From the NCBI GenBank assembly GCA_038124025.1, contig JAYPBC010000017.1:1-42666 (forward strand): 42,666 nucleotides of DNA, read 5' to 3'. Positions 8,365 to 16,461 of this stretch are shown here, one piece after another; within the stretch, counting starts at the first letter, position 1, and every line of letters starts with the position of its first letter. A model generated the notes under the pieces. It saw only the letters and a list, made by a program, of their open reading frames with translations, did not search any database and had not been told where the DNA came from. A program made the position numbers and the translations under genes. This DNA is from UBA1275 sp038124025 (GTDB taxonomy: Bacteria > Bacteroidota > Rhodothermia > Balneolales > Balneolaceae).

Positions 8365-9675
8365 ATGCCCGAAATGCTCAAACAATATACCTTTACCGAC
8401 CTATCTAGCGCAGAAACTAAGGCCTTATTAAAACGTCCAAAAATGGATTTTGAGGCCATTTTCAAAAACGTTCTACCCGTAATTGACCGAGTTGCCGAAC
8501 AAGGGGACCAAGCCGTGATTCATTGGAATACTCAGTTTGATGGGCAAAGTGCGGATCCAATTGTATGTTCTCCAGCCACCGAAGACGCCACACTTAGCGT
8601 TGCTGTTCAACAGGCCATCGACGTAGCTTTTGCAAATATAGAACAATTCCATCGTGCCCAACAACAATCCGTCCTACAGGTTGAAACTATGCCTGGGGTA
8701 ACGTGCGAAAAACATACCCGAGCTATTGAATCCGTAGGTCTATATGTTCCTGGAGGTACCGCTACACTTCCCTCTACCGCTATGATGTTGGCTATCCCTG
8801 CCATGATTGCTGGCTGCCCAACACGCGTGTTAGCCTCCCCTCCTGGTGCAGATGGCAAACTGGCCCCTGAGATCGTGTACATAGCCCGAAAAGCAGGCGT
8901 TACACATTTACTAAAAGCGGGCGGAGCTCAGGCCATTGCAGCGATGGCATATGGAACCCAAAGTGTGCCAAAAGTTGATAAACTCTTCGGCCCGGGAAAC
9001 CAATATGTAACCGCGGCGAAAATGCTGGTTCAACAATCAGAAGCGCAGGTAAGTATCGACATGCCAGCCGGCCCCTCGGAAGTGCTGATCATTGCTGATG
9101 GCCAAGCGCGGCCCGATTTTGTAGCGGCTGACCTGCTCTCACAAGCCGAGCACGGAGCAGATTCCCAAGTAGTGCTTTTGTTCACGCCAGACTTTGCCGT
9201 TGAAGAACTAACAAGACAGCTCGAAACTCAGCTCAAGCAACTTCCTAGAATGGACTTGGCTACAAAAGCGCTACAAAACTCTTTTGCTTTAGCGTGTCCA
9301 GACGTATCAACAGCTCTCAATTTTTCCAACCAATATGCTCCCGAGCACCTTATAATCAATGTAGCAGAACCAGAAAAAACTCTCCCATCCATTCAACATG
9401 CAGGATCGGTATTCCTAGGAGCCTATACCCCTGAAAGTGTTGGGGATTACGCCTCGGGAACCAACCACACCCTACCAACCTATGGCTACGCGCGCATGTA
9501 TTCTGGAGTGCATCTCGCTTCTTTTCAGAAATCGATGACCGTGCAGCAACTAAGCACTACCGGTCTTCAGCATGTGGGACCAAGCGTCGAAATACTGGCA
9601 GAAAGAGAAGGACTCCAGGCTCACAAAAACGCGGTTAGCATTCGTTTAAAACACCTATCTTCCACTCATGAATAA
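8365..9675 (+). CDS. hisD: Histidinol dehydrogenase
   Basis: HisD oxidises L-histidinol to L-histidine in two NAD-dependent steps with a zinc ion. The family signature region is complete: SVGLYVPGGTATLPSTAMML, AGGAQAIAAMAYGT, DKLFGPGNQYVTAAK, and DMPAGPSEVLIIAD. The zinc/substrate region LLSQAEHGADSQ and the catalytic APEHL are present, as is the C-terminal SGTNHTLPTYGYARMYSGV. At 436 residues it has the normal length. Its stop overlaps the start of the hisC-hisB fusion by eight bases, which suggests coupled translation. Confidence 0.96.
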   Translation: MPEMLKQYTFTDLSSAETKALLKRPKMDFEAIFKNVLPVIDRVAEQGDQAVIHWNTQFDGQSADPIVCSPATEDATLSVAVQQAIDVAFANIEQFHRAQQQSVLQVETMPGVTCEKHTRAIESVGLYVPGGTATLPSTAMMLAIPAMIAGCPTRVLASPPGADGKLAPEIVYIARKAGVTHLLKAGGAQAIAAMAYGTQSVPKVDKLFGPGNQYVTAAKMLVQQSEAQVSIDMPAGPSEVLIIADGQARPDFVAADLLSQAEHGADSQVVLLFTPDFAVEELTRQLETQLKQLPRMDLATKALQNSFALACPDVSTALNFSNQYAPEHLIINVAEPEKTLPSIQHAGSVFLGAYTPESVGDYASGTNHTLPTYGYARMYSGVHLASFQKSMTVQQLSTTGLQHVGPSVEILAEREGLQAHKNAVSIRLKHLSSTHE

Positions 9676-11488
9676 GTCATTTTCACTCACCGACTGGGTT
9701 CGTCCCAATATTCAGGAACTCACCAGCTATACCAGTGCGCGTGATCAATACGGGCAAGATGAGGGCATTTTACTCGACGCAAATGAGCTAGGCTTAGGTG
9801 CTGCCCTCCCCAAATCATCCTATGCTGGTCCTAGTGATTCTCTACACAGGTATCCAGATCCCTATCAGCGCAAGCTACGGGCCGCAGTTGGTAAACTCAG
9901 AGGCCTTGATCCCGATCAAGTATTTACTGGAAATGGCAGCGATGAAGCGATTGACCTTATCATCCGGCTATTTTGCGAAGCCGGAAAACACCGCATCTTA
10001 TGTACTCCACCCACCTATGGAATGTATAAAGTGAGTGCACGCATTCATGATATCGAGGTCGATGATGCCCCTTTACATCCTGATTTTGGCCTAAATCCAA
10101 CGGCCATCATCAACGCCATTAGCCCCCAGACTCGCGTTCTATTTTTGTGCTCGCCCAACAATCCCACGGGGAACCAAATGTCGGAAGCCGATCTGGTATA
10201 TATCTGTACCCATGCCCCGTGCATCGTCGTTATTGATGAAGCCTACATCGACTTTGCACAATCCCAAAGCATGACCAAAGCGCTCGCCGAATTTCCTAAT
10301 CTTATCGTACTTCAGACCCTCTCGAAGTCGTTTGGTTTGGCAGGAATACGTTTGGGGATCGCCTTGGCTTCAAAAGAAATCATTGCCTATTTCGACAAGA
10401 TAAAAGCTCCCTATAACGTAAACAGCCTAACCGCAAAGGTAGCCTTATCGGCATTACTTCAGCCCGAAATCATGCAGGCTAAGGTGCAAGAAACACTCCA
10501 AGAGCGGGACTATGTCACCAAACGCTTAGAACTACTCAAGCAACAACTGGTTGATTCACCCATCGCCCTTGGAACTATTTTTCCTTCGCAAGCTAACTTT
10601 GTCCTCTTTCAAATTGACCAGGCACTGCGTATTCAACAGGCCTTAGCAGAGCAAAAAGTAATCCTGCGCTATCGGGGAAACGAGCTCCATTGCGAAAACA
10701 GCCTACGCCTGAGCATAGGAAGCCGAAGCGAAAATAACGCTTTCTTTGAAGCGCTTATTACCGTTCTTGGGTACCAAGGTCCAAGGTATAAGCAGATGAT
10801 TGAGTTGCTCGATTTACAACCAACACACTCGAGCGTAAACCCAGTGAAGACCGCTCATAACCATATTCTAGAGCAAAACACCGATGCCAATCTGAGCTCG
10901 AAATCGTCCCGAAGGGCTACGATTCGCCGTCATACCAACGAAACCAAGATCGACATCACCCTCAATTTAGACGGCACTGGAGTGCACCAAATATCAACCG
11001 GTTTACGATTTTTTGACCACATGCTCGAACAAATAGCCCGGCATGGGCTCATCGACCTTGATATACAATGTCAGGGTGATTTGGACATAGACGAACACCA
11101 TACCATAGAGGATGTTGGCATCGCGCTGGGTCAGGCACTATCGCAAGCTTACGGAGATAAACGAGGAATTGACCGCTATGGATTCGTATTACCCATGGAC
11201 GAGGCTCGCGCGACGGTCGCATTGGACCTTTCGGGTCGTCCTTACCTCGTGTTCAACGCAAGCTTTACGCGAGACTATGTAGGGGATGTTCCCACTGATA
11301 TGATCGAACACTTTTTTTACAGCCTGGCCACCCACATGCAAGCCACCTTACACCTCGATGTACTAGGCTCAAACGATCACCACAAAGTAGAGGCCTGTTT
11401 CAAAGGCCTTGCGCGTGCGTTGAAACAATCAATTGAATACAATCCTAGAATCTCAGGACAAATACCCAGCTCCAAGGGAAGTTTATAA
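9668..11488 (+). CDS. hisCB: HisC-HisB fusion: histidinol-phosphate aminotransferase plus imidazoleglycerol-phosphate dehydratase
   Basis: One 606-residue frame carries two enzymes. Residues 1 to about 370 are a class-II-type PLP aminotransferase (HisC): YPDPYQ, TGNGSDEAIDLI, CSPNNPTGN, VIDEAYIDF at about 188-196, and the Schiff-base lysine K220 in LQTLSKSFGLAGIRLG. A Ser/Asn-rich linker of about 40 residues follows. From about 413 to 606 comes HisB dehydratase: FFDHMLEQIARHG, DEHHTIEDVGIALG, SNDHHKVEACFK and the metal-binding histidine clusters. The two catalyse non-consecutive flanks of the HisH/F product: IGP dehydration, then transamination. There is no HAD-type phosphatase domain as in the E. 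coli HisB, so histidinol-phosphate phosphatase must come from elsewhere. No stop or frame change occurs in the linker, which argues for a true fusion. Confidence 0.95.
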   Translation: MNKSFSLTDWVRPNIQELTSYTSARDQYGQDEGILLDANELGLGAALPKSSYAGPSDSLHRYPDPYQRKLRAAVGKLRGLDPDQVFTGNGSDEAIDLIIRLFCEAGKHRILCTPPTYGMYKVSARIHDIEVDDAPLHPDFGLNPTAIINAISPQTRVLFLCSPNNPTGNQMSEADLVYICTHAPCIVVIDEAYIDFAQSQSMTKALAEFPNLIVLQTLSKSFGLAGIRLGIALASKEIIAYFDKIKAPYNVNSLTAKVALSALLQPEIMQAKVQETLQERDYVTKRLELLKQQLVDSPIALGTIFPSQANFVLFQIDQALRIQQALAEQKVILRYRGNELHCENSLRLSIGSRSENNAFFEALITVLGYQGPRYKQMIELLDLQPTHSSVNPVKTAHNHILEQNTDANLSSKSSRRATIRRHTNETKIDITLNLDGTGVHQISTGLRFFDHMLEQIARHGLIDLDIQCQGDLDIDEHHTIEDVGIALGQALSQAYGDKRGIDRYGFVLPMDEARATVALDLSGRPYLVFNASFTRDYVGDVPTDMIEHFFYSLATHMQATLHLDVLGSNDHHKVEACFKGLARALKQSIEYNPRISGQIPSSKGSL

Positions 11489-11500
11489 TACCTAGTATCC

Positions 11501-12130
11501 ATGATTGCAGTCATTTCATATAAAGCCGGAAATTTAGCTTCTGTGCAGCATGCCCTAAATCGAGGTCAAATCCCCTATTATTTGGCCAAATATCCAGAAG
11601 AACTTGACCGGGCAGATGGGATTATTTTCCCTGGTGTAGGCCATGCTTCCTCCGCAATGGATTCGCTGGCAGAACAGCAGCTCATTAGCTATCTGCAGAA
11701 GACTACCAAACCCCTTCTTGGCATTTGCGTTGGCATGCAACTCCTTTTTGACAAATCGGATGAAGCCACTCCCAATGGCAACCCAACACAGGCCTTAGGC
11801 TGTTTAAGCGGAAGCCTGAAACGCTTCGAAACAGGCGGAAACAAAGACTACAAAGTGCCGCATATGGGTTGGAACCAAATTAACTACTCCAACGCTCATC
11901 CCCTGTTTAACGGTATACCATCGGGTAGTACCTTTTACTTTGTGCACTCCTACTTCGCTCCCATCACCCCGTGGACCCTGGCTACTTGTGAGTACATTCA
12001 AGAATTTTCAGCGGTAGTGGAACGTGATAACTATCTAGGTGTGCAATTTCATCCAGAAAAAAGTGGCCCTATTGGAGCCCAATTATTAGACAATTTTTAC
12101 GAAATCGTACGGAGCCAAACATGCACGTAA
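11501..12130 (+). CDS. hisH: Imidazole glycerol phosphate synthase, glutaminase subunit
   Basis: HisH is the class I glutamine amidotransferase that feeds ammonia to HisF. The nucleophile is C76 in LLGICVGMQLLF. The catalytic His-Glu pair is in QFHPEKSG at about residues 183-189, and the oxyanion-strand motif PGVGHASSAM is present. At 209 residues the length is normal. The partner hisF is not in this window, so the complex depends on a gene elsewhere. Its last codons overlap the start of hisA by 10 bases in another frame, indicating tight coupling. Confidence 0.95.
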   Translation: MIAVISYKAGNLASVQHALNRGQIPYYLAKYPEELDRADGIIFPGVGHASSAMDSLAEQQLISYLQKTTKPLLGICVGMQLLFDKSDEATPNGNPTQALGCLSGSLKRFETGGNKDYKVPHMGWNQINYSNAHPLFNGIPSGSTFYFVHSYFAPITPWTLATCEYIQEFSAVVERDNYLGVQFHPEKSGPIGAQLLDNFYEIVRSQTCT

Positions 12131-12840
12131 TCCCAGCAATAGATCTTCTAGATGGAGCTTGTGTACGCCTTCATAAAGGAGATTATGACCAAGCCACTGT
12201 ATACAACAAAGACCCTCTAAGTCAAGCTAAAATTTTTACTGAGGCAGGCTTCAGCCATATTCATGTGGTGGATCTAAATGGAGCAAAGCAGGGTGAATTT
12301 GTCAATCTAGGACACATCCAAGAAATGATACACCAACTGGGGCTCTCAGTCCAGACTGGGGGAGGGATACGGAACTTCGAAGGCGCTAAAAAACTACTCG
12401 ATGCCGGTCTATCCAAGGTTATTTGCAGTTCTATGGCTATACAGAATGAAGCTGAATGGTTACAATTAGTGCGTGAGTATCCGCAGCACTCTATTCTAGG
12501 CTTAGATCTAAAAAACGGCCAAATGGCCTTCGGTGGCTGGCTAGAAACAGCTACTGAAGCTCCAGAATCTATGGTAGAACGCATGCAAAAGCAGGGTTTA
12601 CAAGAGGTGCTATGCACCGATATATCCAAGGACGGAACCTTAAGTGGCACTAACCTAGATTTATACGTACAATTAAAGAGCACGTTTCCTGAACTTCGTT
12701 GGATTGCTTCTGGTGGGGTGAGTGGAGTTGGTGATCTGGAAGCCTTACACCATGCTGGTATAGATGCTGTTGTGGTTGGAAAGGCGTATTATGAAGGACT
12801 TTTGAATCTAGAAGAAATGGCTTATTGGAATTCAAAATAA
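12121..12840 (+). CDS. hisA: ProFAR isomerase HisA
   Basis: HisA is a TIM barrel that isomerises ProFAR to PRFAR by an Amadori rearrangement. The N-terminal catalytic aspartate is D8 in VIPAIDLLDG, the second aspartate is at about 130 in LGLDLKNG, and the phosphate-binding turns are QTGGGIRNFE and ASGGVSGVGDLEAL. At 239 residues the length is normal. It ends the visible his operon. What follows is a 150-bp repeat-rich gap, with no hisF or hisIE downstream, although those genes commonly follow hisA. Confidence 0.95.
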   Translation: MHVIPAIDLLDGACVRLHKGDYDQATVYNKDPLSQAKIFTEAGFSHIHVVDLNGAKQGEFVNLGHIQEMIHQLGLSVQTGGGIRNFEGAKKLLDAGLSKVICSSMAIQNEAEWLQLVREYPQHSILGLDLKNGQMAFGGWLETATEAPESMVERMQKQGLQEVLCTDISKDGTLSGTNLDLYVQLKSTFPELRWIASGGVSGVGDLEALHHAGIDAVVVGKAYYEGLLNLEEMAYWNSK

Positions 12841-12870
12841 TAGTAGTGGAAGGCTTGACAGGTTGGATAG

Positions 12871-12942
12871 GCTGCAGTGAACGTTGCAATGAACGCTGTA
12901 ATAAACGATAATATATATGCTGCAATAAACTCTCCAATGAAA
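12871..12942. repeat. Degenerate 12-bp tandem repeat array (six units) after hisA
   Basis: Six consecutive 12-bp units can be read: GCTGCAGTGAAC, GTTGCAATGAAC, GCTGTAATAAAC, GATAATATATAT, GCTGCAATAAAC and TCTCCAATGAAA. The consensus is near GCTGCAATGAAC, and the fourth unit has decayed. The array fills the centre of the gap between hisA and the HD-domain gene. It is non-coding in the sense that no supported gene covers it. Confidence 0.7.
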
Positions 12943-12991
12943 GCTGACAACTACTTCGTATGTTGCCTATGAAATGATCTAACACCGCATC

Positions 12992-15445
12992 ATGAACATA
13001 TTCAATAAATTTGGCTTAGGCCCAAAAAAACAACAGACTCTACCTTTAAAAGGGGAAAAACTAAAGAAAGAAGAAGAGGCCTACAGCCTCAAGAAAAATC
13101 CTTATATCCGGTGGACTATTTTTGGGGTTTTCATCCTAATTTCAATTCTGTCATTACCTCGTAGCGAGGTCAGAATCACAACCAACTACACCACGGGGCA
13201 ACCCTGGCGCGCCGATGATTTGACCGCGCCCTTCACCTTTGCTATCAACAAAACGCAAACCGAGGTTGAACAAGAACGCACGGATATACAGCAGCAAATC
13301 CCCCCAGTTTTTGTGGTGGATAACACCGCTCAGGTGAGTATTCAGTCCGAAATCGATTCTATTTTTATTAGTACGCAAGCCCTACTTCAAGCCTATCACC
13401 AATGGCAGCTGTCCAAAGCCAATAACAGTCCGACCGCCACAGAAGACAGTGTACGTTTCTCCAATGAACTACAAAATACCTCTCTTGGACTCACCGACCC
13501 ATCCCTAGAATTATTGATGCAAAGCTATCACCAAGTTGCTGGTGATGCGGTAAACTTCAAAGAAAATCAAATTTTTAGCAGCCCCAATTTTGTCGGTAAC
13601 AAAGTAAAAAACACCCTCATTGCCCTACTCAACAGCTTATTAAACCAAGGCATTGTGGATGTGAATAAGTCAATGGTGGGCTACGATGTTTTTACGCTAC
13701 TCAATATATCTGCCAGTACCGAACAAGCCATGAACATCGCCCGTGTTCGAGACTTGCGAGAAGCTAATGAATATAGCTTGGTACAAATAAATGCTCGTTT
13801 AAACACCGAAGAAACCCGACTGGCTGTTGAAATCTACAATAAGGTGATGAAGGCGAACTACTTAAACAACCCATCCCGTCATCAACAACGTATCAACGAA
13901 GCTATAGCAAATATTTCTCCCACTAAAGGCGCTATTGCACAGGGTCAGGTTATTGTTCGACGCGGAGATATAGTTACCGAGCAAATTGCCAATACTCTGG
14001 AAAGTCTAGACGCCGCTCGAACGCTAAATGCCTCCACTTTCGAACGATATCTACGCCTGCTTGGCGGAATAACCTTGGTCGTGGTAATCAGTTTTGTTTT
14101 CTATATCTATCTGCATCTCTACCGCCGAAAAATATTTGACGACAACGCCCAATTCCTACTCGTTTTCTTGGTCATGAGCTTGATTACCGCTCCGGCTGGT
14201 GCGCTGCTATATTTTGATTTGGTGCATCCACTCATCATACCCATTGCCATTGCTCCCATTATTCTGACCATTATTTTTGATTCCAGAGTAGGCATCATCG
14301 CCTCTCTCACTCTAGCCTCGCTCATAGGCTTGGTACACGGATACGACTTTGAATACACCATCTCTTCCATTGTTGCCTGCTCTATGGGGGTGTTTTCGGT
14401 GCGGGATATCAGGGATCGTTCCCAATTTTTCTTCGGCACACCGAGTATCGTCTGGGGAACTTTTCTACTCACCTTAGGAGCATTCAGCCTTGCTAAAATG
14501 GATAGCTTGAACGTAATGACCAACTACCTATTCTACATAACGATAAGCTCTGTACTTATTCTGTTTACCTATCCGCTTATCCTACTCATCGAGAAACTAT
14601 TTGATGTGGTCACCGATTTCACCCTACTCGAATTGGGGGACACCAATCAGCCTCTGCTCAAAGAACTCATGAATAAAGCACCTGGAACCTTTCACCACAG
14701 TATGCATGTGGCTAATCTCGCAGAAACAGCTGCTTCAGCCATTGGTGCTAAAGCATTACTAAGCCGAGTTGGGGCGCTCTACCACGATATTGGAAAAATA
14801 CTCAAACCCGAGTATTACGTCGAAAACCAGTCTACTGGGGTGAATGAACATGACAAATTAAAACCCCAGATGAGTGCCATGATCATCAAGGCACACGTGA
14901 GTGAAGGCATAAAAATCGCCCAAGAAGCAGGCCTACCCAATAAGCTAGTCGACTTCATTAGCACCCACCACGGCACCTCGGTCATCCGATACTTCTTCGA
15001 AAAAGCCAAAGACAACGACAGTATGAAAGAAGTCACCGCCGAGGAAAAATTCCGCTACGATGGCCCCTTACCTTCTACCAAAGAAACTGGTATACTCCTA
15101 CTGGCTGATGGGATTGAGGCCGCCTCCCGGGCCATGAAAAACCCCACCTACCCTCGCTTAGAAAACCTAGTCAATAGAATGGTCGATGAACGCGTCAAAG
15201 AAGGACAGCTCGGGCATTGCCCGCTCACCTTTCGTGATTTGCAACTCATCAAAGAGGCCTTTATGAATGTACTCATGGGTATTTACCACCACCGGGTGGA
15301 ATATCCAGAAGACAAAGCGCAGCAGACTACTGAGGCTGACTCCAAGCACGATGTTGATTCTACGTCTGATGTCGATTCCAAGCCTGCGGCAAATGCTGAG
15401 CATAATGCAGAAAACCCAGAAAATACCGAACCAACGAAACAGTAA
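12992..15445 (+). CDS. 7TM-HD (PgpH-type) membrane phosphodiesterase, probable c-di-AMP hydrolase
   Basis: The 817-residue protein has the PgpH/7TMR-HD layout. There is one N-terminal membrane helix at about 37-54 and a large extracytoplasmic domain to about 350. About seven further membrane helices follow from 351 to 545, then a cytoplasmic HD domain at about 560-745. Metal ligands are visible in FHHSMHVANLAETA, LYHDIGKILKPEYY and ISTHHGTSVIRYFFEKA, and GILLLADGIEAASRAM is also typical. In Listeria PgpH this domain hydrolyses c-di-AMP; substrate identity here is inferred. The C-terminal 40 residues are a low-complexity Asp/Ser/Asn/Glu tail partly built from an 18-bp repeat. Its TAA overlaps the ATG of xerD by one base. 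Confidence 0.9.
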   Translation: MNIFNKFGLGPKKQQTLPLKGEKLKKEEEAYSLKKNPYIRWTIFGVFILISILSLPRSEVRITTNYTTGQPWRADDLTAPFTFAINKTQTEVEQERTDIQQQIPPVFVVDNTAQVSIQSEIDSIFISTQALLQAYHQWQLSKANNSPTATEDSVRFSNELQNTSLGLTDPSLELLMQSYHQVAGDAVNFKENQIFSSPNFVGNKVKNTLIALLNSLLNQGIVDVNKSMVGYDVFTLLNISASTEQAMNIARVRDLREANEYSLVQINARLNTEETRLAVEIYNKVMKANYLNNPSRHQQRINEAIANISPTKGAIAQGQVIVRRGDIVTEQIANTLESLDAARTLNASTFERYLRLLGGITLVVVISFVFYIYLHLYRRKIFDDNAQFLLVFLVMSLITAPAGALLYFDLVHPLIIPIAIAPIILTIIFDSRVGIIASLTLASLIGLVHGYDFEYTISSIVACSMGVFSVRDIRDRSQFFFGTPSIVWGTFLLTLGAFSLAKMDSLNVMTNYLFYITISSVLILFTYPLILLIEKLFDVVTDFTLLELGDTNQPLLKELMNKAPGTFHHSMHVANLAETAASAIGAKALLSRVGALYHDIGKILKPEYYVENQSTGVNEHDKLKPQMSAMIIKAHVSEGIKIAQEAGLPNKLVDFISTHHGTSVIRYFFEKAKDNDSMKEVTAEEKFRYDGPLPSTKETGILLLADGIEAASRAMKNPTYPRLENLVNRMVDERVKEGQLGHCPLTFRDLQLIKEAFMNVLMGIYHHRVEYPEDKAQQTTEADSKHDVDSTSDVDSKPAANAEHNAENPENTEPTKQ

Positions 15446-16398
15446 TGGCTAATGAGGCCAAAGACCTTGATCTATCCACCATTCCAGCTGCCTACAAAGC
15501 TCAGCTAAGCCATTATCTACAGTTCATTCGCCTTGAAAAAGGTCTTAGCACCCACTCGGTGCAATCCTATGAACACGACCTAAAGCGCTACTTTCAATTT
15601 TTGGTTCACCACACCAAAATCCATGACATAGCAGGGGTTACGATGACCCACATTGAATCCTTTTTGCACTATCTAATCGACGAGAGCCTGCTTTCAAGCA
15701 GCAGTTTAGCTCGCAACATTTCGAGCATTCGAGGCTTTCATGAATTTGCAGTGGTCGAAAACTTTAGCCAAGCCAACCCCGCCGAGCTCATCGAGCTACC
15801 CAAAAAAGCCAAAAAACTACCCGAAGTGCTGGATCCCATCGAGGTTTCGGCGCTCCTAGAAAGTCCAGATATCAAAACCCCTGCAGGCATACGAGATCGA
15901 GCCATTCTAGAAACGCTGTATGGCACAGGGATGAGGGTAAGCGAACTCACCGACCTAGAAACAGATCGACTTTTCTTTGAAATCGGTTTTATCCGAGTTA
16001 TAGGCAAAGGCCGAAAAGAGCGTTTAGTTCCAGTAGGTGAAATGGCTCAGGATGCCTTGGAGCATTACATTGAGCATGTTAGACCGCTGTTTTTTAACCC
16101 CAAAAAAGCCGATAAAGCCAAGAATAAGGTCTTTTTAAACCAACGAGGTGGAGCCCTTAGCCGCATGAGCGTATGGAATATTGTCCAAAAAGCAGCTCGA
16201 GATGCCGATATTACGAAAAGTGTCTATCCTCACATATTTCGCCATTCCTTCGCTACTCACTTGCTCGAAGGCGGCGCCGATCTTCGCGCCGTGCAAGAAA
16301 TGCTTGGCCATAGCTCCATTGTGACCACTGAAATTTACACCCACGTCGACCGCAGCCTTCTCCGCGACACCCATATCCAGTTCCATCCACGCAGCTGA
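15445..16398 (+). CDS. xerD: Tyrosine site-specific recombinase XerD/XerC type
   Basis: XerC/D recombinases resolve chromosome dimers at the dif site. The 317-residue protein has a SAM-like N-terminal DNA-binding domain (FIRLEKGLSTHSVQSYEHDL) and the catalytic domain. The first catalytic Arg is in YGTGMRVSELTDLE, the Lys is in RVIGKGRKERLVPV, and the His-x-x-Arg is in HIFRHSFATHLL. The last His is in MLGHSSIVTTEIYTHV, which also supplies the tyrosine nucleophile. The length and motif spacing fit a housekeeping Xer protein better than a phage integrase, and there are no mobile-element genes nearby. Translation is probably coupled to the preceding HD gene through a TAATG junction. XerC versus XerD cannot be settled by eye. 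Confidence 0.9.
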   Translation: MANEAKDLDLSTIPAAYKAQLSHYLQFIRLEKGLSTHSVQSYEHDLKRYFQFLVHHTKIHDIAGVTMTHIESFLHYLIDESLLSSSSLARNISSIRGFHEFAVVENFSQANPAELIELPKKAKKLPEVLDPIEVSALLESPDIKTPAGIRDRAILETLYGTGMRVSELTDLETDRLFFEIGFIRVIGKGRKERLVPVGEMAQDALEHYIEHVRPLFFNPKKADKAKNKVFLNQRGGALSRMSVWNIVQKAARDADITKSVYPHIFRHSFATHLLEGGADLRAVQEMLGHSSIVTTEIYTHVDRSLLRDTHIQFHPRS

Positions 16399-16461
16399 CT
16401 AGTGAAAATGTGTTTGGGTTTAACTAATTTGCGTCCAATACGATTCACAAAAGAAAGCGCA

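Noticed and set aside
15445..16398. Tyrosine recombinase as sign of a mobile element
   Set aside because: Length, domain pattern and coupling to a housekeeping gene fit chromosomal Xer; there are no att repeats, phage genes or transposition genes around it.
16402..16461. Upstream GTG and ATG as the start of ggt
   Set aside because: They add only non-conserved residues before an already long signal-peptide leader; the ATG at 16462 is preferred, though the choice cannot be proven.
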